The position numbers and the translations under genes were made by a program. DNA of 64,000 nt. Source: Ecdyonurus torrentis (taxonomy: Eukaryota; Arthropoda; Insecta; Ephemeroptera; Heptageniidae). Below the pieces are notes generated by a model that ran no database searches, was not told the DNA's origin, and was given only the letters and a program-made list of their open reading frames with translations. Positions 18,745 through 30,804 of this stretch are shown one piece after another. The stretch spans positions 28,389,067-28,453,066 of the forward strand of contig OX439136.1 of assembly GCA_949318235.1 (NCBI GenBank), written 5' to 3'. Numbering within the stretch: position 1 is the stretch's first letter; every line of letters starts with the position of its first letter.

Positions 18745-21700
18745 CTGTGAAATCGGTTTAATACATGCCGGTATACATATACATGGACTAGTCCAACTCC
18801 CTGAAGCTTATTGAAGCTAGGTATGTTTCAACTGTATTTAAAGTTGCATACACATATTCTTAAAGCGATACTAAACCCTAAAAATAAGTATTTTTTGTTC
18901 TTTTCTAAAACAATTCAATAGTAATCAGTTGTTTATTTGACTTTTCTAGTCTGGGGGATAAGCAAGCCCCACGAGAGTATCGATATAGAGTACACGCCCC
19001 TATACTTACTATGAGAGTAAAAAAAATTGTACCCCTTGCTTTACCTGCTAAGCTTACCTGAGAAGGTGTACAGATTTCTTACTCACACAGTAAAGGAAAT
19101 CTCTGATGTCAGAGATTTCCTCTTTACCCTAGCAGGGCTCGCTTATCCCTTAGGCTAGAAAAGTAAAATAAATGACTGATTTCTATTGAATTATTTTAGA
19201 GAAGAATAAAAATTACTTATTTTTAGGGTTAAGTATCGCTTTAAATTTGTTATAACTTTGTGCAGCAAATTGTAAAATAGCATTGTTTTAAATTAGAAAA
19301 ATTAATTTTGCTGCTCAAAGTTATAACAATTGTTTTTTTCTGTTGAATCATATCTATTGTGTATGCTACAGTTGTAAATGGGTAGTTCTAGTACATACAT
19401 ACAGTACATAGTTAAAAAACAAAAACCAACATTTTTACTGTACATACCAATGTTATTGCAAACAATATGTGTATCTCGTGACTTTTAGCAAAATGTGCAT
19501 CTCGTTTTGTATCACGCTATAAGCAAAAATGTGTATGTTGTTTCCGAACATTTATGTAGATGGCCCTCGACTTACACATATTGCTTTGCATGACCAAAAA
19601 AAAACAAAACAAAACGAGATACACATTTTGCTACGCATGACAAATAACGAGATAGGCACACAACAAATATTGTTCGTAACAATGTCGATATCATTAATTA
19701 AATACTTTGAGGGTATATCTGGGACAGAATTTGGAGAAGGGGCAAGGGGATGCAAAGTAAATTTTGTTTGTAAACTTTTTATTTTATGCCTCAATAGATT
19801 TTTTTATTATTATTATTCCCCCAGCATCAGTTTGTATTGCCTTCAATAGCATATCGTCAGGCTAGAGCATAAACCGTGCATCTACATAAGCAACTGAGTC
19901 AAAAATATTATATTTTTGTATAGTATTTTGAATTTTGTTGCGTTTGCAGATACACGTTTTGTGCTGTAGCCCGATGATAAGTACCAAATTTCAAATTGAT
20001 TTGGCCATCAGTTACTGTATGTGTGGAAAAATATGGTAAACATAGGACGCCATATGCTCACCATGTTATTTTTATCACATAACTGATTGACTAATAAAGG
20101 AACAACGGTTTTGAGGCCGACTATAAGCAATTTTGGTCACATCCGCTTCCGTTTCTCCTAACTACGCATGTGCAGTAAGTCAAAACGGAAGCGGATGTGA
20201 GCAAAATTGCTTATAGTCGGCCTCAAAACTGTTGTTCCTTTATTAGTCAGTGGACAAATCAATTTGAAATTTGATACACATGCTATTGGAGCCAGTACAA
20301 ACCTATGCTTGGAGAAAAAGTTCTGCCACTTCTGAGGTTTATCGTTAGTGATGTTCGTAAACCCTGTACTCTTACTCCAAAAAAATACGCATTCCCATTT
20401 AAAAGGTGATCGACATAGTAGAAAAATAGTAGTGTTGTTCGTAAACCCTGTTTTCATGCACCAAAAAAATGTGCATTCCATTTGCATAACCAAAGTTGAT
20501 CACTGTCATTTTAGGAGCAGAGAACAGACATGGTTTAAGAACAGAAATATTGATATTTTTAAACCTTGTTTTCTTGCATCAAAAAAATGCACAATTCCAT
20601 TTAAAAAGCATTAATTGATCTCCTTTTTTTTGGGGGGGGGGGGGGGGGGCACGAAAAACAAGGCTTACAAACATCAATAGGGTTTACGAACATCATTAGG
20701 GTTTACGAAGGAATATTATCATTAATTACACTCAACAATGAAAACAAATATACTTACAGTTTGAAATTCAAAAATATAAATGAATTCTTGAAACAGTTTC
20801 TATTTATTTCTCATTGATGAATTTATCAAAAATGGGTAACTCTTCTTCTAAATTTAAATTTACCAATGATGAAAATGATGAACCACCAAAAAAAGTAAGA
20901 CGTATTGATAATACTACTTTTAGCATCTTGTCAAATCAAAGTAATATGGAATCTTCAGATGAAAATAATAATTCTAGCAGCTCTTCAAATCAAAGTAATA
21001 TGGAACCTTCAGATGAAAATAATAATTCTAGTAGTTCATTGAATGAAAGTATTATGGAAAATAATAATTCTAGCATTTCGTCAGATGAAACTAATATGGA
21101 ACCATCAGATGAAAATGCCACATTTGATGAAAGTGATTTTGAAAGTATTAATTCTGGTATTCCATCAGATGAAAGTAATATGGAATCATCAGATGAAAAT
21201 GCCACATTTGATGAAAGTGATTTTGAAAGTATTAATTCTGGTATTCCATCAGATGAAAGTAATATGGAATCATCAGATGAAAATGCCACATTTGATGAAA
21301 GTGATTTTGAAAGCATCAATTCTAGCATTTCAATGAATGAAAGTAATATGGAATCATCAGATGAAAATAATTTAAATAACACATTGAATGAAAGTGAAAA
21401 TAATGCAAATGCAATGGTTTTAGATGATGATAGTTATTTAGAAGAAAGTTCCATAGCCAGTGACGATACTATGTCATATGATAGCGCATATGAAGAAGTA
21501 GAAGCAGAAGAAGACAATTCAAATGATGAAGCCAATATTAGTGCTACAAATTCTATAAGTACTGCTGTTGATTACTATATACGTCAACCTAACGATGCAA
21601 GTTTAGAAGTTTCTTATGATCTGAGTGCACAAAACTTTGGTATATATATCAACTGCATTGCTTTTTTTTTTCTTTTTTCTATTTGTTTAATTATCATTGA

Positions 21701-24700
21701 TTATCTGCAAATCAAATCATCAAACATATAAAAATAGTTTATACGTTCATCTAACGAATTGCTAGGTTTTTATATCATCATAACAGTTAACTTTTTAATT
21801 AATAATAAAAAAGAGGAAACCTATGTAAAGGGAGTCCCATAATAATGCTGTTCTTAACCCCTGTTCTCTTGCACCAAAAAATGCGCATTCCATTTGAATA
21901 ACCAAAAGCGATCGTCATTTTAGTAGCAGAGAACAGACAGGGTTTATGAACAGCATTAATGTGACAAAAAATCTTGCTAGGTCAAAGACAAATATTTTAC
22001 GTAAATCAATGCAACAATGAAATCATGTATGTACGTTGATTTACACAGAATCTTGTGTTCATTATAAGTTTAGCCTTGTGAAAATTAGCCCTGTCTAGAA
22101 ATAGCCCTGTGATCCTGTCTCAATTAAGTTTTTTTTATACTTATTCAGTATAATATAGTACTTTCATTAACTAGAAAACGTTATTTCTCAATTAATAGCA
22201 CTTTAAAAAAATATTGATTTGAAGAAAATTTTGATGCCAAAATGCAATCAGTTTTTTGAAGTTTCATCCCTTTAACTTTATAGCTTAAGAGGGCCTTTTT
22301 TTTTTTTTTTTTTTTTTTTTTTATTTATTTATTTATTTTTTATTATTTTTTTTTTTTAACGTGTCTGCAAATAATAATTGCGCCCCGCCATCAATTGGGT
22401 CAGGGTCCTAGAGCTACTAGTGTTGTTTGTAAACCCTGTTTTCTTGCACTAAAAAATATACATTACATTTGAATAACCAACGTTGATCTTCATTTTAGGA
22501 GCAGAGAACATACAGGGTTTATGAACAGCATTAATGTTAGTTACAGTTTCTTTGCTGTTAAATTAAGCTGTTTTCCCAATCATAATAATAAAAACTAGAG
22601 AAGTCAAAACATTTAATAATTACATTTACATTGTCATCTTAATTGAATGTGATCACAGCTTAACATCTCAGCTTTTTTTTACTTTTTACTTTGTGTGTTT
22701 GTGTGGCTTATGTTCTAAAAAGCATATTAATCTTGCATACCAGTGGCAAGTCAAGTAAAAAAAATAAGTTTGTGACGGATTATTTTAATTTTTCATTCAA
22801 TTTTGAGTCACTTTTTTTTTTTAAAGTTAACATTTGTCATTATTAAAGAAGGGAACTAAACTTATTGGTTGCTTTTTGTTCTTTCTCCTGAAAATTATAA
22901 AGTTATTATTTTTTTTTACTTAACTTGTCATTTTTAATAAACTATCACGCATTTTAAAACAGGGAGTTCACAATGCCCTATGAGAGTTACTGGGGTGCTT
23001 ATTTAGAGGTACAAAATCTAGAACCACAAGGTCTGGAAAAGTAAACTTTGTGATGTTAAAAGTGGGAGGTGGCTGAGGCCTAGCTGCTGCTAGCACGAAG
23101 TTTTCTCCCACTTTTACCTTCACTTCATTTCCAGTACACTCAACCTGCTCTAAATCTACCCATCAAAGTGATGTCACTTTCTTTAGAAACATGTCATCTT
23201 AAGTGACGGCAGCATTGCCAGATTTAACCTTCACTAATGTAGCCACAGGTGTTTCTCAAGGTTAAATGTGGCAATGCTGCTGTCACCTATGATGACATGT
23301 TGACCATTTTTTAAAGAAAGTGGCATCACTTTTATTAGAGAAGGCTGAGTGTATGTACTTCCTTTTCTGGGTTTTGTAGCGGGTTATTTGGTTTACATAA
23401 GCACCCTGTACAATTATCATTATTATTTTGAAATCAGTACCAATTTAAGTTGCAAACTAAAGCCTTGTTCACAATGAGCTTTTTGTACTTGCAATTGTTA
23501 AGTGAGCTCCATGAGAATGCATGATCAAATAATTAACAATTAGAATAGGCTAATTGTGAACACTGCTAAAGCAATGTATTTCAAATGCTTCACAAGTGAT
23601 CAGTATGCTTTTTATAAACTTGATTTCAATATTGTATTAAATGAATATTTGTATTAGTTTTGTTTAGATGAATCAATTACTGGACTAAATTTAAGTTAAT
23701 TTGAATATCAGACTTATGCAAAAGTGTGTTTAGTGATAAATTAAACAAACTGACAGCTCAACAATACTAACAAAGTGCTAGCAGACGACTTTGTGTTCCT
23801 GTCTACATTTAACATGCTTTCTTATGGGGCAATGAAGGAGCTATAACTTGACTTACAATTATTTCTCAGAGCTGAACTTTTTAATGTAGCTTCCTGAGCC
23901 TCCAAGCTTTCGTGTTCCTGAATTTCAACCCATTTGGTTGAAATATGTTATTATTACTCAATTGGCTTGAAATCCAGAAAAATAAAAGTTTTGAGGCTCA
24001 ATAAGCTGCAGTAAAAATTTCTACTCTGAGAAATAATTCTAACTCAAGTTATAGCTGCTTTATTGCCCCATAAGAAAGGATGTTAAATATAGACAGGGAC
24101 ACAAAGTCGTCTGCTAGCACTTTGTTAGTATTGTTGAGCTGTCAGTTTTTTTTTATCACGAAACACAATTTTACATAAGTCTGCTAATGAACAAAGAATT
24201 TATTTGGTCAAAAATGTTAAAAAGACTTCAAATGAAGTCTGTTAAAATCAATTAAAATTGATTTGACAATGTAAACAAACATAATGTACTAATTATGTTG
24301 ATATTTTCTTGGCAGGGTCTGTAACTGGTGGCGTAGCGACAGATCCCACGACAGACGTTGAGAATTTTGTGATCCACTTCAACGAAACTTACTGCACTGA
24401 CGGCTGTCCTGCGTTCTGGCGTAGCAGCTACAGCCAAGCTCTGGCACATGCCAAGCAGGAGCTCAAGTTTCTGCTCATCTACCTGCATTGTAAAGATCAT
24501 CAGCATACAGATGCTTTCTGTAGGTATGTATACGTAGTGTATGTACGTATATATACGTAGTACATAGTAGTTCTGGCGTAGCAGCTACAGCCAAGCTCTG
24601 GCACATGCCAAGCAGGAGCTCAAGTTTCTGCTCATCTACCTGCATTGTAAAGATCACCAGCATACAGATGCTTTCTGTAGGTATGTATACGTAGTGTATG

Positions 24701-26124
24701 TACGTATATATACGTAATACGTAGTAGTTCTGGCGTAGCAGCTACAGCCAAGCTCTGGCACATGCCAAGCAGGAGCTCAAGTTTCTGCTCATCTACCTGC
24801 ATTGTAAAGATCACCAGCATACAGATGCTTTCTGTAGGTATGTATACGTAGTGTATGTACGTATATATACGTAGTACGTAGTAGTTCTGGCGTAGCAGCT
24901 ACAGCCAAGCTCTGGCACATGCCAAGCAGGAGCTCAAGTTTCTGCTCATCTACCTGCATTGTAAAGATCATCAGCATACAGATGCTTTCTGTAGGTATGT
25001 AGCGGACAGGGCTGCACACTTGAAGTTGACTTGAATAAAATTAAAAATAAAAAAAGATTCAAATTGTCAACAGGGTGAAAAAAATGAAAATTTAAAGTTA
25101 CATTTTAAGTATGAAAATACAATTTTTGCTGATTTTTAGATGGGGGAGAGGGGGGGGGGGTATTTCTTTTTGAATTGTCTTAAGTGTGTCCCTCATTTAC
25201 ATTTTTCTGGCCTTTGTACAATATTTTTCTGTGAAAAAAATAATGAGATTTAAAATGAAAAATAATACACAGGACAACGTTTGACTTTCATTGTGCCTTG
25301 CGTGTAATTGCACGTATTTTGTTGTGTAAACTGTGAGTGTGATGTTTCAGAGACACCATGTGTTCACTTCTGGTGCGAGAGTACTTGCTGCAGAACAACT
25401 GGCTGCTGTGGGGCTGTGACGTGAGCAGCTGCGAGGGCTACAGAGTGTCGCAAGCTTTGAGAGAAAACTCCTACCCCTTCCTTGCAGTCGCAGTCTTACG
25501 TGGCACCAGGATGACGGTCGTATCAAGGTAAACAACCAGTCATAACTTATTGGTCACATCTGCAATGTTTTTGTTTCATTTAGCTCTTTCTACAGAGCTG
25601 CACCACTTTTCTTTTTTTTTTTTTTTTGTGGAGATGTGAGCACAATTAATAAATTCTCCGCAACATAATTTCATTTCATTTATATGCACTAAACTCTCAA
25701 TTTTGTTAAATCACAAAGGACTCAGAAAACTTATTTCACTAAATTGAATTACACAAAATGAAGAGGTTTAACATTGCAATGCTTATATTGAAGTCTACTG
25801 AGGGCCCTACTGAGCATTTTACCAGATTTCCCCAATTTCACAAAATTGACAAATTCACAGATTTAAACTTCACAAAATAAAGAGTTTAGTGTATTTTTTA
25901 TTTCCCTGTTTAATCTCATATCCTGATAAAAACAGTTTTTCCCAAGAAGAAAAGCAAGTTTCTTTAATTTCTAGTAATAGGCCTATGGTTTGTTATTTGT
26001 AGTATATAATTGGACCACACTAACATCTATTGTAAATTTCTTATTGAGACCAGCCTTTTAATGTATTTCAGCATTTCTCTACATCGCTGTTGTTCCGCTA
26101 TTTTTACCAATGTCCACTTCACCT

Positions 26125-26159
<35 letters not shown>

Positions 26160-29100
26160 CATATGACCTGAAATGCAAAAATCCAAATTTTGGGGTTGAT
26201 CCAACAAAATTTAATAGTTTCAAGGTGAACTGGACATCGGCCTATAGAGCAGAACAACATCAATATGTTTTTATTTTGAAGTAAAAATCAGTGGTACTGT
26301 ACTAACTATTTCAATTTATCAGTATTGTAGCTAACGTAGTCTTTCTGTGATTGAAGTGTATTTGATTAGCAATTTGTTATTGATTTCATTGATTGATTGA
26401 TTTCAGGCACGAAGGACCTATATCTGCTGATGAACTAGTGACCACTTTACGCAACGTTGTGTCCGAGAACGAAATGTCGCTCATTGCTGCCAGAGCTGAG
26501 AGGTGAGTGACTCTTTAATTTTGCTCACTAAAAACACATTTAATAGAAAAGCAAGTAGATTACTAATAAAGGCTATGTTCCCATAAACTTTTTTTTAAAT
26601 AGTGTCCTCTATCGCAATGATTTTTTCCTTAAATATAGAAAACACATAGATTACCAAAAATTAGAAATGGAAGAAGGCGACATGGAATTCTTGTAAAAAA
26701 GAACCTAATTTAGTAACTGGGGCACAATTTACATTCATTAAGCTTATCGTCACCTCAGAATAAGAATGTCTTATCTGCAAAAAAAAGTGATGCAATTCTG
26801 AGCCTTATTTGTTATCAACATAAGGCTCAGAATTGCATCAAATTTTTTTGCAGATCCGACATTCTTATTCTGAGGTGACGTTATAACAAGGGTACATATA
26901 TATTATATATACCTAGCTAGCTCATAGCTTTTTGAGAGGCTAGTATATTATACCCTTGTTTTGCTGTTTGTACTTAAATTTGGTCCTAGGTGAGCAAATT
27001 GTTTTTCTTTTCACTTGGTGTCCCTACCAGCTTTAAACTTTCTGTTTCACATTCCACAATTCACCTTACTTATGTGTGTGTTCTGTTCTGTTCTGTTTTT
27101 TTTTTTCCTCCTTGCTTTGACACCATACGCCTTCCTTCATAAGTTAAACAATGTGGTCTCTTCAACCACCTCTAAGATCCGTATAAAATACCAGGCAGGT
27201 ACTCTCACCAAAACTGTTAAAAACCTCACTTCAATAACATGCAGTTAAATGTCAACAATGAACATTTTTTGTCAATAATTGCTATGGAGTGAGAGTACTT
27301 GGTATTTCATAGGGACTTTAATCACCACAGTTGACTTCACATTTGTGGTACTTGTGCAGGAACGAGCGCAGTTTCACGCAGTCCCTGCGACGTCAGCAAG
27401 ACGAAGCGTACGAGGAGAGCTTACTGGCCGACCAGATGAAGGAGATGAAGAAACGTGAGGAGCAGGAGGCGTTGAGACAGCAGGAGGAGTTAGTCAGGCA
27501 GGAACAGGAGGCACAAATACGCAAGAAGGAGGTATGTGTGTCGTTGTGTTAGCACAAACATACTGAGCTTGTATTGTTAGGAAATATCTATCTATGAAAA
27601 CATACTCAATCTGGAGGGGCTTTCTTACTGAAACTTCAGCTAACAGCCTCGATCACTTCACATAAAAACGCTGTCATCTTTTTGTATAATATTAGCTTTC
27701 TGAAGAACTAGACAAAAAAAAAATGGCACAAACAGTTTGGCGGGAAATAGAGATTGAAATATGCAGTGATTTAAGCGCCTACCCCTGTACAGTAGCTCCT
27801 GAGTTTAGAGACTAATCTGGTGCTGGTTCTGTAACTGAGAAAATTGCATGAAAAAGCTGAACAAATCAGGAAATTTCTATTTTGCTGTCTGTACACAGGA
27901 CTGTGATAAAATATTTTACCATTCAAAAACTTGTTCTAAATTTACAATGTTATTCTTATGGGGAAAAACTGCTCTGGATTTAAATGATAAAATATATTAT
28001 CTCAATTGCTGTACACCCTGCAAGTATAAATGAAGTTTGAAATCACGTAAAATTGAGTTTTTCATCAGTTTAATTTTTAACCTCATGATTTAAATTTTCA
28101 AGGATTATTTGCATGCAACTAGCCTATTCTTGAAGAAATGCTTAAACCAGTGTATTATTTGCCACATTACCAACTAACTAACTCATATTAGGTAAATTAT
28201 GTGATTTGGAACACATGTGAATAAGAAATAATCCATGGCAATCTATTGGCTAGCGTGATAAGTATGATAACCAATTTAGTTTCAATGTTAAATGATATTG
28301 ATACCTTTAATGTTCGCAGGAGATCGCTAGGCTGAAGATTGATCTTGCAGACAGAATTCCCTCTGAACCAGAGAGTGATCACCCCAACGCAGTTCACTTA
28401 GTCATTAAACTGCCCACTGGCAAGAGGCTGGAGAGACGTTTCTTGCCTCATCACACACTACAGGTAAATGCCATATGTCGCAGATCTAAAACTGTTTCTG
28501 CCGTGTTTGGTTTAGGTTACGTAACATGTTAAAGGAGGGGGAAAGAATGGGTGAACATGTAAAATCAATTTAAAGTAGATACAACGATTTCTTAAGATAT
28601 CTTTTCCCCCTCTCTAAACATTTTTGTCGCTCATGACAAATATTTATTTTTTGGAATATTACCTTATTTTTGTGCTGTCGCAAACCCCTAAAAGTGTTGT
28701 TTACAATCTTAAAGTAAAATCTGCAACTTAAAATTCAAAAATGATGAATTTGTTGATATTCAGTTGTGTTTTCAATGTTTTACTTATTTTTTTTCTTCTT
28801 CTTCTTTACTTTGTTTTATGTACTTTAAACTAATAATAAAGAACAGGATAGAAATATGACCACTGATCTTACTTACCACAGTAGAAGTTGTATGGAGAGG
28901 TCGAGGTCTCACTCAGCACAGTTTTTAAGTTATAAAAATGTTCGTAACTAAAACTGTGTCCCACGTGAGACCTCGACCTCTCCATACAACTTCTACTGAA
29001 GTAAGGCCAGTGCTAAAAAAATTCTTCAATATTAATTGAACACATAAAATTTATACTTTCTTTTTAGATTTTACTCCAGTAAAGCCTCATGTTAGTTTCA

Positions 29101-29424
29101 AATTTTGATTTCTCCGTTATCTGATGGTCATGGGTCCTAAAATTTGCCTCATTGTGAAGTAAAAAAAAAAAAAATAAGTGTAGAAATATCTACTGTATAC
29201 ATATTTTTCCCCCTCTCCAAACAATAATTCTAAATGTGGTATATTTGCTGTTTCAGGACGTCTATCACTACGTATTCTGCCACCCAGACTCGCCAGATGA
29301 GTTTGAAATCGCGACAAACTTCCCCAAGCGAGTCCTGCAATGCCAGGGTGAGGTGATCTTGAGCCTGGAGCAATCAGGCCTGCGAGGCAAGGAGGCCTTG
29401 TTCGTCTACGACTTGGACGCCTAA
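18043..29424 (+). CDS. FAF2: FAS-associated factor 2 / UBXD8 (complete, 8 exons)
   Basis: Exons: 18043-18099, 18206-18515, 24316-24523, 25351-25527, 26407-26502, 27360-27531, 28320-28463, 29257-29424 (stop 29422-29424). Phases close at each GT/AG junction to 1332 nt, 443 residues, near the length known for FAF2. Domains in order: UBA (about residues 10-50); a hydrophobic hairpin (about 91-115) that inserts in the ER or lipid-droplet membrane; a thioredoxin-like UAS domain (exons 3-5, with YRVSQALRENSYPFLA); a charged coiled coil rich in Glu/Arg/Gln (exon 6); and a C-terminal UBX domain (exons 7-8). Known role of the family: recruits p97/VCP to ubiquitinated clients in ER-associated degradation and controls lipid droplets. 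The second half of exon 3 is repeated three more times downstream with its donor. Intron 2 (5.8 kb) contains a separate ORF and many transposons. Confidence 0.96.
18703..18739. repeat. T run in FAF2 intron 2
   Basis: A homopolymer of about 37 T. No function evident. Confidence 0.9.
18861..19243. mobile_element. Inverted-repeat MITE, about 383 bp
   Basis: Terminal inverted repeats TAAAGCGATACTAAACCCTA (left) and AAGTATCGCTTTA-type complement (right) extend for more than 30 bp. Inner words GATAAGCAAGCCCCACGAG recur near 12240-12270. Non-coding, in FAF2 intron 2. Confidence 0.85.
20089..20248. mobile_element. Hairpin MITE, about 160 bp
   Basis: Near-perfect palindrome with GACTAATAAAGGAACAAC at the left and its complement at the right, and inner arms with TCCGCTTCCGTTT. 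A partial relative lies at 12340-12470. Confidence 0.9.
20346..20710. repeat. Cluster of degenerate mini-MITE copies with a G run
   Basis: Two to three incomplete copies of the GTTCGTAAACCCTGT mini-MITE are joined head to tail, with a G run at about 20632-20649. It lies about 100 bp upstream of the orphan ORF at 20814. Confidence 0.7.
20814..21731 (+). CDS. Orphan Ser/Asn/Asp/Glu-rich ORF inside FAF2 intron 2
   Basis: A 305-codon open frame on the same strand as FAF2, not recognised as any family. The first Met is at 20814; a Met at 20832 starts MGNSSSKFKF, which fits the N-myristoylation pattern MGxxxS. Near residues 25-30 there is a basic KKVRR patch. An 84-bp unit (28 residues, containing SDENATFDESDFES) starts at 21111, 21195 and 21279, with looser copies before it. 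The C-terminal 30 residues are hydrophobic (CIAFFFLFSICLIII) and could be a membrane anchor. Alternatively TTTGGTATAT near 21640 is a splice donor and the hydrophobic end is intron. It could be an intron-nested gene, a decayed transposon gene or a chance low-complexity frame. The length and the in-frame repeat argue for coding, now or in the past. Confidence 0.5.
   Translation: MMNLSKMGNSSSKFKFTNDENDEPPKKVRRIDNTTFSILSNQSNMESSDENNNSSSSSNQSNMEPSDENNNSSSSLNESIMENNNSSISSDETNMEPSDENATFDESDFESINSGIPSDESNMESSDENATFDESDFESINSGIPSDESNMESSDENATFDESDFESINSSISMNESNMESSDENNLNNTLNESENNANAMVLDDDSYLEESSIASDDTMSYDSAYEEVEAEEDNSNDEANISATNSISTAVDYYIRQPNDASLEVSYDLSAQNFGIYINCIAFFFLFSICLIIIDYLQIKSSNI
21842..22535. 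repeat. Two mini-MITE copies and a T-rich tract
   Basis: Copies at about 21842-21960 and 22420-22535 share GTAAACCCTGTT and CAGGGTTTATGAACAGCATT ends. Between them is a long T run (about 22298-22321) with adjoining ATTT repeats. No gene seen. Confidence 0.8.
22993..23406. mobile_element. Inverted-repeat MITE, about 414 bp
   Basis: Ends GGGTGCTTAT and ATAAGCACCC, with imperfect inner arms (e.g. AAAGTGATGTCACTTTC against a GAAAGTGGCATCACTTT relative, and GCAGCATTGCCA against TGGCAATGCTGC). Non-coding, FAF2 intron 2. Confidence 0.75.
23455..23580. repeat. Small dispersed hairpin repeat, copy 1
   Basis: Shares TTGTTAAGTGAGCTCCAT and GAATGCATG words with 39690-39825 in a PLRG1 intron. Its ends are roughly inverted (GTTCACAATGAGC versus CTAATTGTGAAC). 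Confidence 0.7.
23735..24169. mobile_element. Inverted-repeat element B, copy 2
   Basis: Same arms as 13773-14356 (ACAGCTCAACAATACTAACA at left and its complement at right). It ends about 150 bp before FAF2 exon 3. Confidence 0.85.
24414..25002 (+). repeat. Four-copy 157-bp tandem array copying the end of FAF2 exon 3
   Basis: Units start at 24414, 24571, 24728 and 24885, exactly 157 bp apart. Each contains the last 110 nt of exon 3, its donor (TGTAG/GTATGT) and intron sequence. Donor-like sites are therefore at 24524, 24681, 24838 and 24995. Reading through the first donor meets a stop at about 24558, so only the first copy fits the FAF2 frame. Units are nearly identical, so the expansion is recent. 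Confidence 0.95.
25003..27359. other. FAF2 introns 3-5: intronic sequence between exons
   Basis: Outside exons 25351-25527 and 26407-26502, I see poly-G (25150s), poly-T runs, a 133-bp palindrome (26748-26880) and no further gene. Confidence 0.6.
26748..26880. mobile_element. Short palindromic MITE
   Basis: Arms CGTCACCTCAGAATAAGAAT and the complement enclose a short loop around GTTATCAAC. In FAF2 intron 5. Confidence 0.9.
28838..29035. repeat. Palindromic element family, short copy in FAF2 intron 7
   Basis: CCACAGTAGAAGTTGTATGG and its complement form the arms, with GGTCGAGGTCTCA inside. Related to 11420-11695 and 30352-30796. Followed at 29065-29150 by a fragment of repeat D. Confidence 0.8.
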
Positions 29425-29558
29425 TCTCACGTCTTTTGTCTTCGTTCTGCCGGGACTTTTGTTTCACAGTGCAACTTTTGTGCTGCTCTCCTTCTCTGGC
29501 ACAAGTTATACACTTTTTTCTTTCTATTTTTATTTAAGTATTTTTTGATATATTTATA

Positions 29559-29564
29559 AATAAA
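29559..29564 (+). terminator. Likely FAF2 polyadenylation signal
   Basis: AATAAA 135 nt after the FAF2 stop codon, in an AT-rich 3' UTR. Confidence 0.6.
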
Positions 29565-30129
29565 TATACATATTATTAAACATGGTAAGTTATGTTGATA
29601 TATTTATTATTTTCATTCCTAAGTTAGAGAAAATCTTATCGAGCTAAGCATTTTTTTTTTATTTAAATATAATTTACCAATTGTGTTGTTCTTTTTTAAA
29701 ATTCTATTTTGTTGCTTATGTCTATTTTACATCATGAAAAACATCAAAATTATTACAAAAATGCAATGTCTGTGTCTTGTTGGTGGATTTTTTTATGTTA
29801 AATTATTCAATTTGCAAATCCACACAAGTATACTGTGTTCTCTTGGAGTTAAGGTTAAATTAGTAATTTGAAATAAATTGGGGAAACTTTTGACCTTTTT
29901 ATAATTTAATGTAGAAGGTGACCAACTTGGACCAGAAATCGCTAAAATAAGAACTATATTTTCACAATAATTATTTGTACATATATTATTTATTTCCAGC
30001 AATGCTCTATAATTTTCAAATAAAATCAAGTAAATTTTTTTTTTCCGAAAAAAAGTTTTAATTATGTTTTTAAATTTTAAAAAAGTTTGACCAAAATTTG
30101 CTGCTAAAATATGAATTTCCACATTTGCA

Positions 30130-30295
30130 TGTAATCTTTAAAGTGTAATAACTTAAAAATTTGATGTTGTTTTCACATGTTTGACATAACCAAATTTTTA
30201 AGTAACATTTCTTCTTTACTTTGTGTTAATATTATAATTAGCGACTGTCTAGTTTGCGAGATATCAGTCGGTCACCTACTACATTAAATCATAAA
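30130..30295. repeat. Dispersed repeat, reverse complement of 7025-7195
   Basis: Shares CATTTCTTCTTTACTTTGTG and a GATATCAGTCGGTCACCTAC segment with the copy upstream. Probably a transposon fragment. Confidence 0.6.
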
Positions 30296-30351
30296 ATAGA
30301 CACAGACATTTTTATGTTTAATAATAATAATAATTGTGATTGTAATTAATT

Positions 30352-30796
30352 AATGATAAAGAAAAGGATAGAAAAACCAGCAAGGGCCTTACCACAGTAG
30401 AAGTTCTATGGAGAGGTCGAGGTCTTGCATGGCACAGTATAATGTTATAAAAGTTTCTTTATAACTTGAGAGTTTTCGTCATATGATAATGACATTATCA
30501 ATCAAAAGAGAAAATTACTTGAGCACATCACTGAGCAGTGTCTTGTCTTGTACTTGTAGTGTCTTGTCTTGTACTTGAGACACTGCTCAGTGATGTGCTC
30601 AAGTAATTTTCTCTTTTGATTGATAATGTCATTATCATATGACGAAAGCTCTCAAGTTATAAAGAAACTTTTATAACATTATACTGTGCCATGCAAGACC
30701 TCGACCTCTCCATAGAACTTCTACTGTGGTAAGGCCCTTGCTGGTTTTTCTATCCTTTTCTTTATCATTGATCCTAACCGCGATGGTTTTTTCCTT
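30352..30796. mobile_element. Palindromic element family, long intact copy
   Basis: A near-perfect hairpin of about 440 bp. The arms run from AATGATAAAGAAAAGGATAG through CCACAGTAGAAGTTCTATGG and CATATGATAATGACATTATC to a loop with repeated GTCTTGTCTTGTACT. The right end is TTGATCCTAACCGCGATGG. No ORF. It serves as the reference for the other copies. Confidence 0.92.
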
Positions 30797-30804
30797 AAAT
30801 TGAT

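Noticed and set aside
19529..19849. 106-codon frame in FAF2 intron 2
   Set aside because: It mixes low-complexity A-run sequence and intron repeats; no motif, repeat structure or codon pattern supports it.
26090..26284. 64-codon frame near FAF2 exon 5
   Set aside because: It includes a T-run-encoded Phe stretch and lies in an intron; no conserved features.
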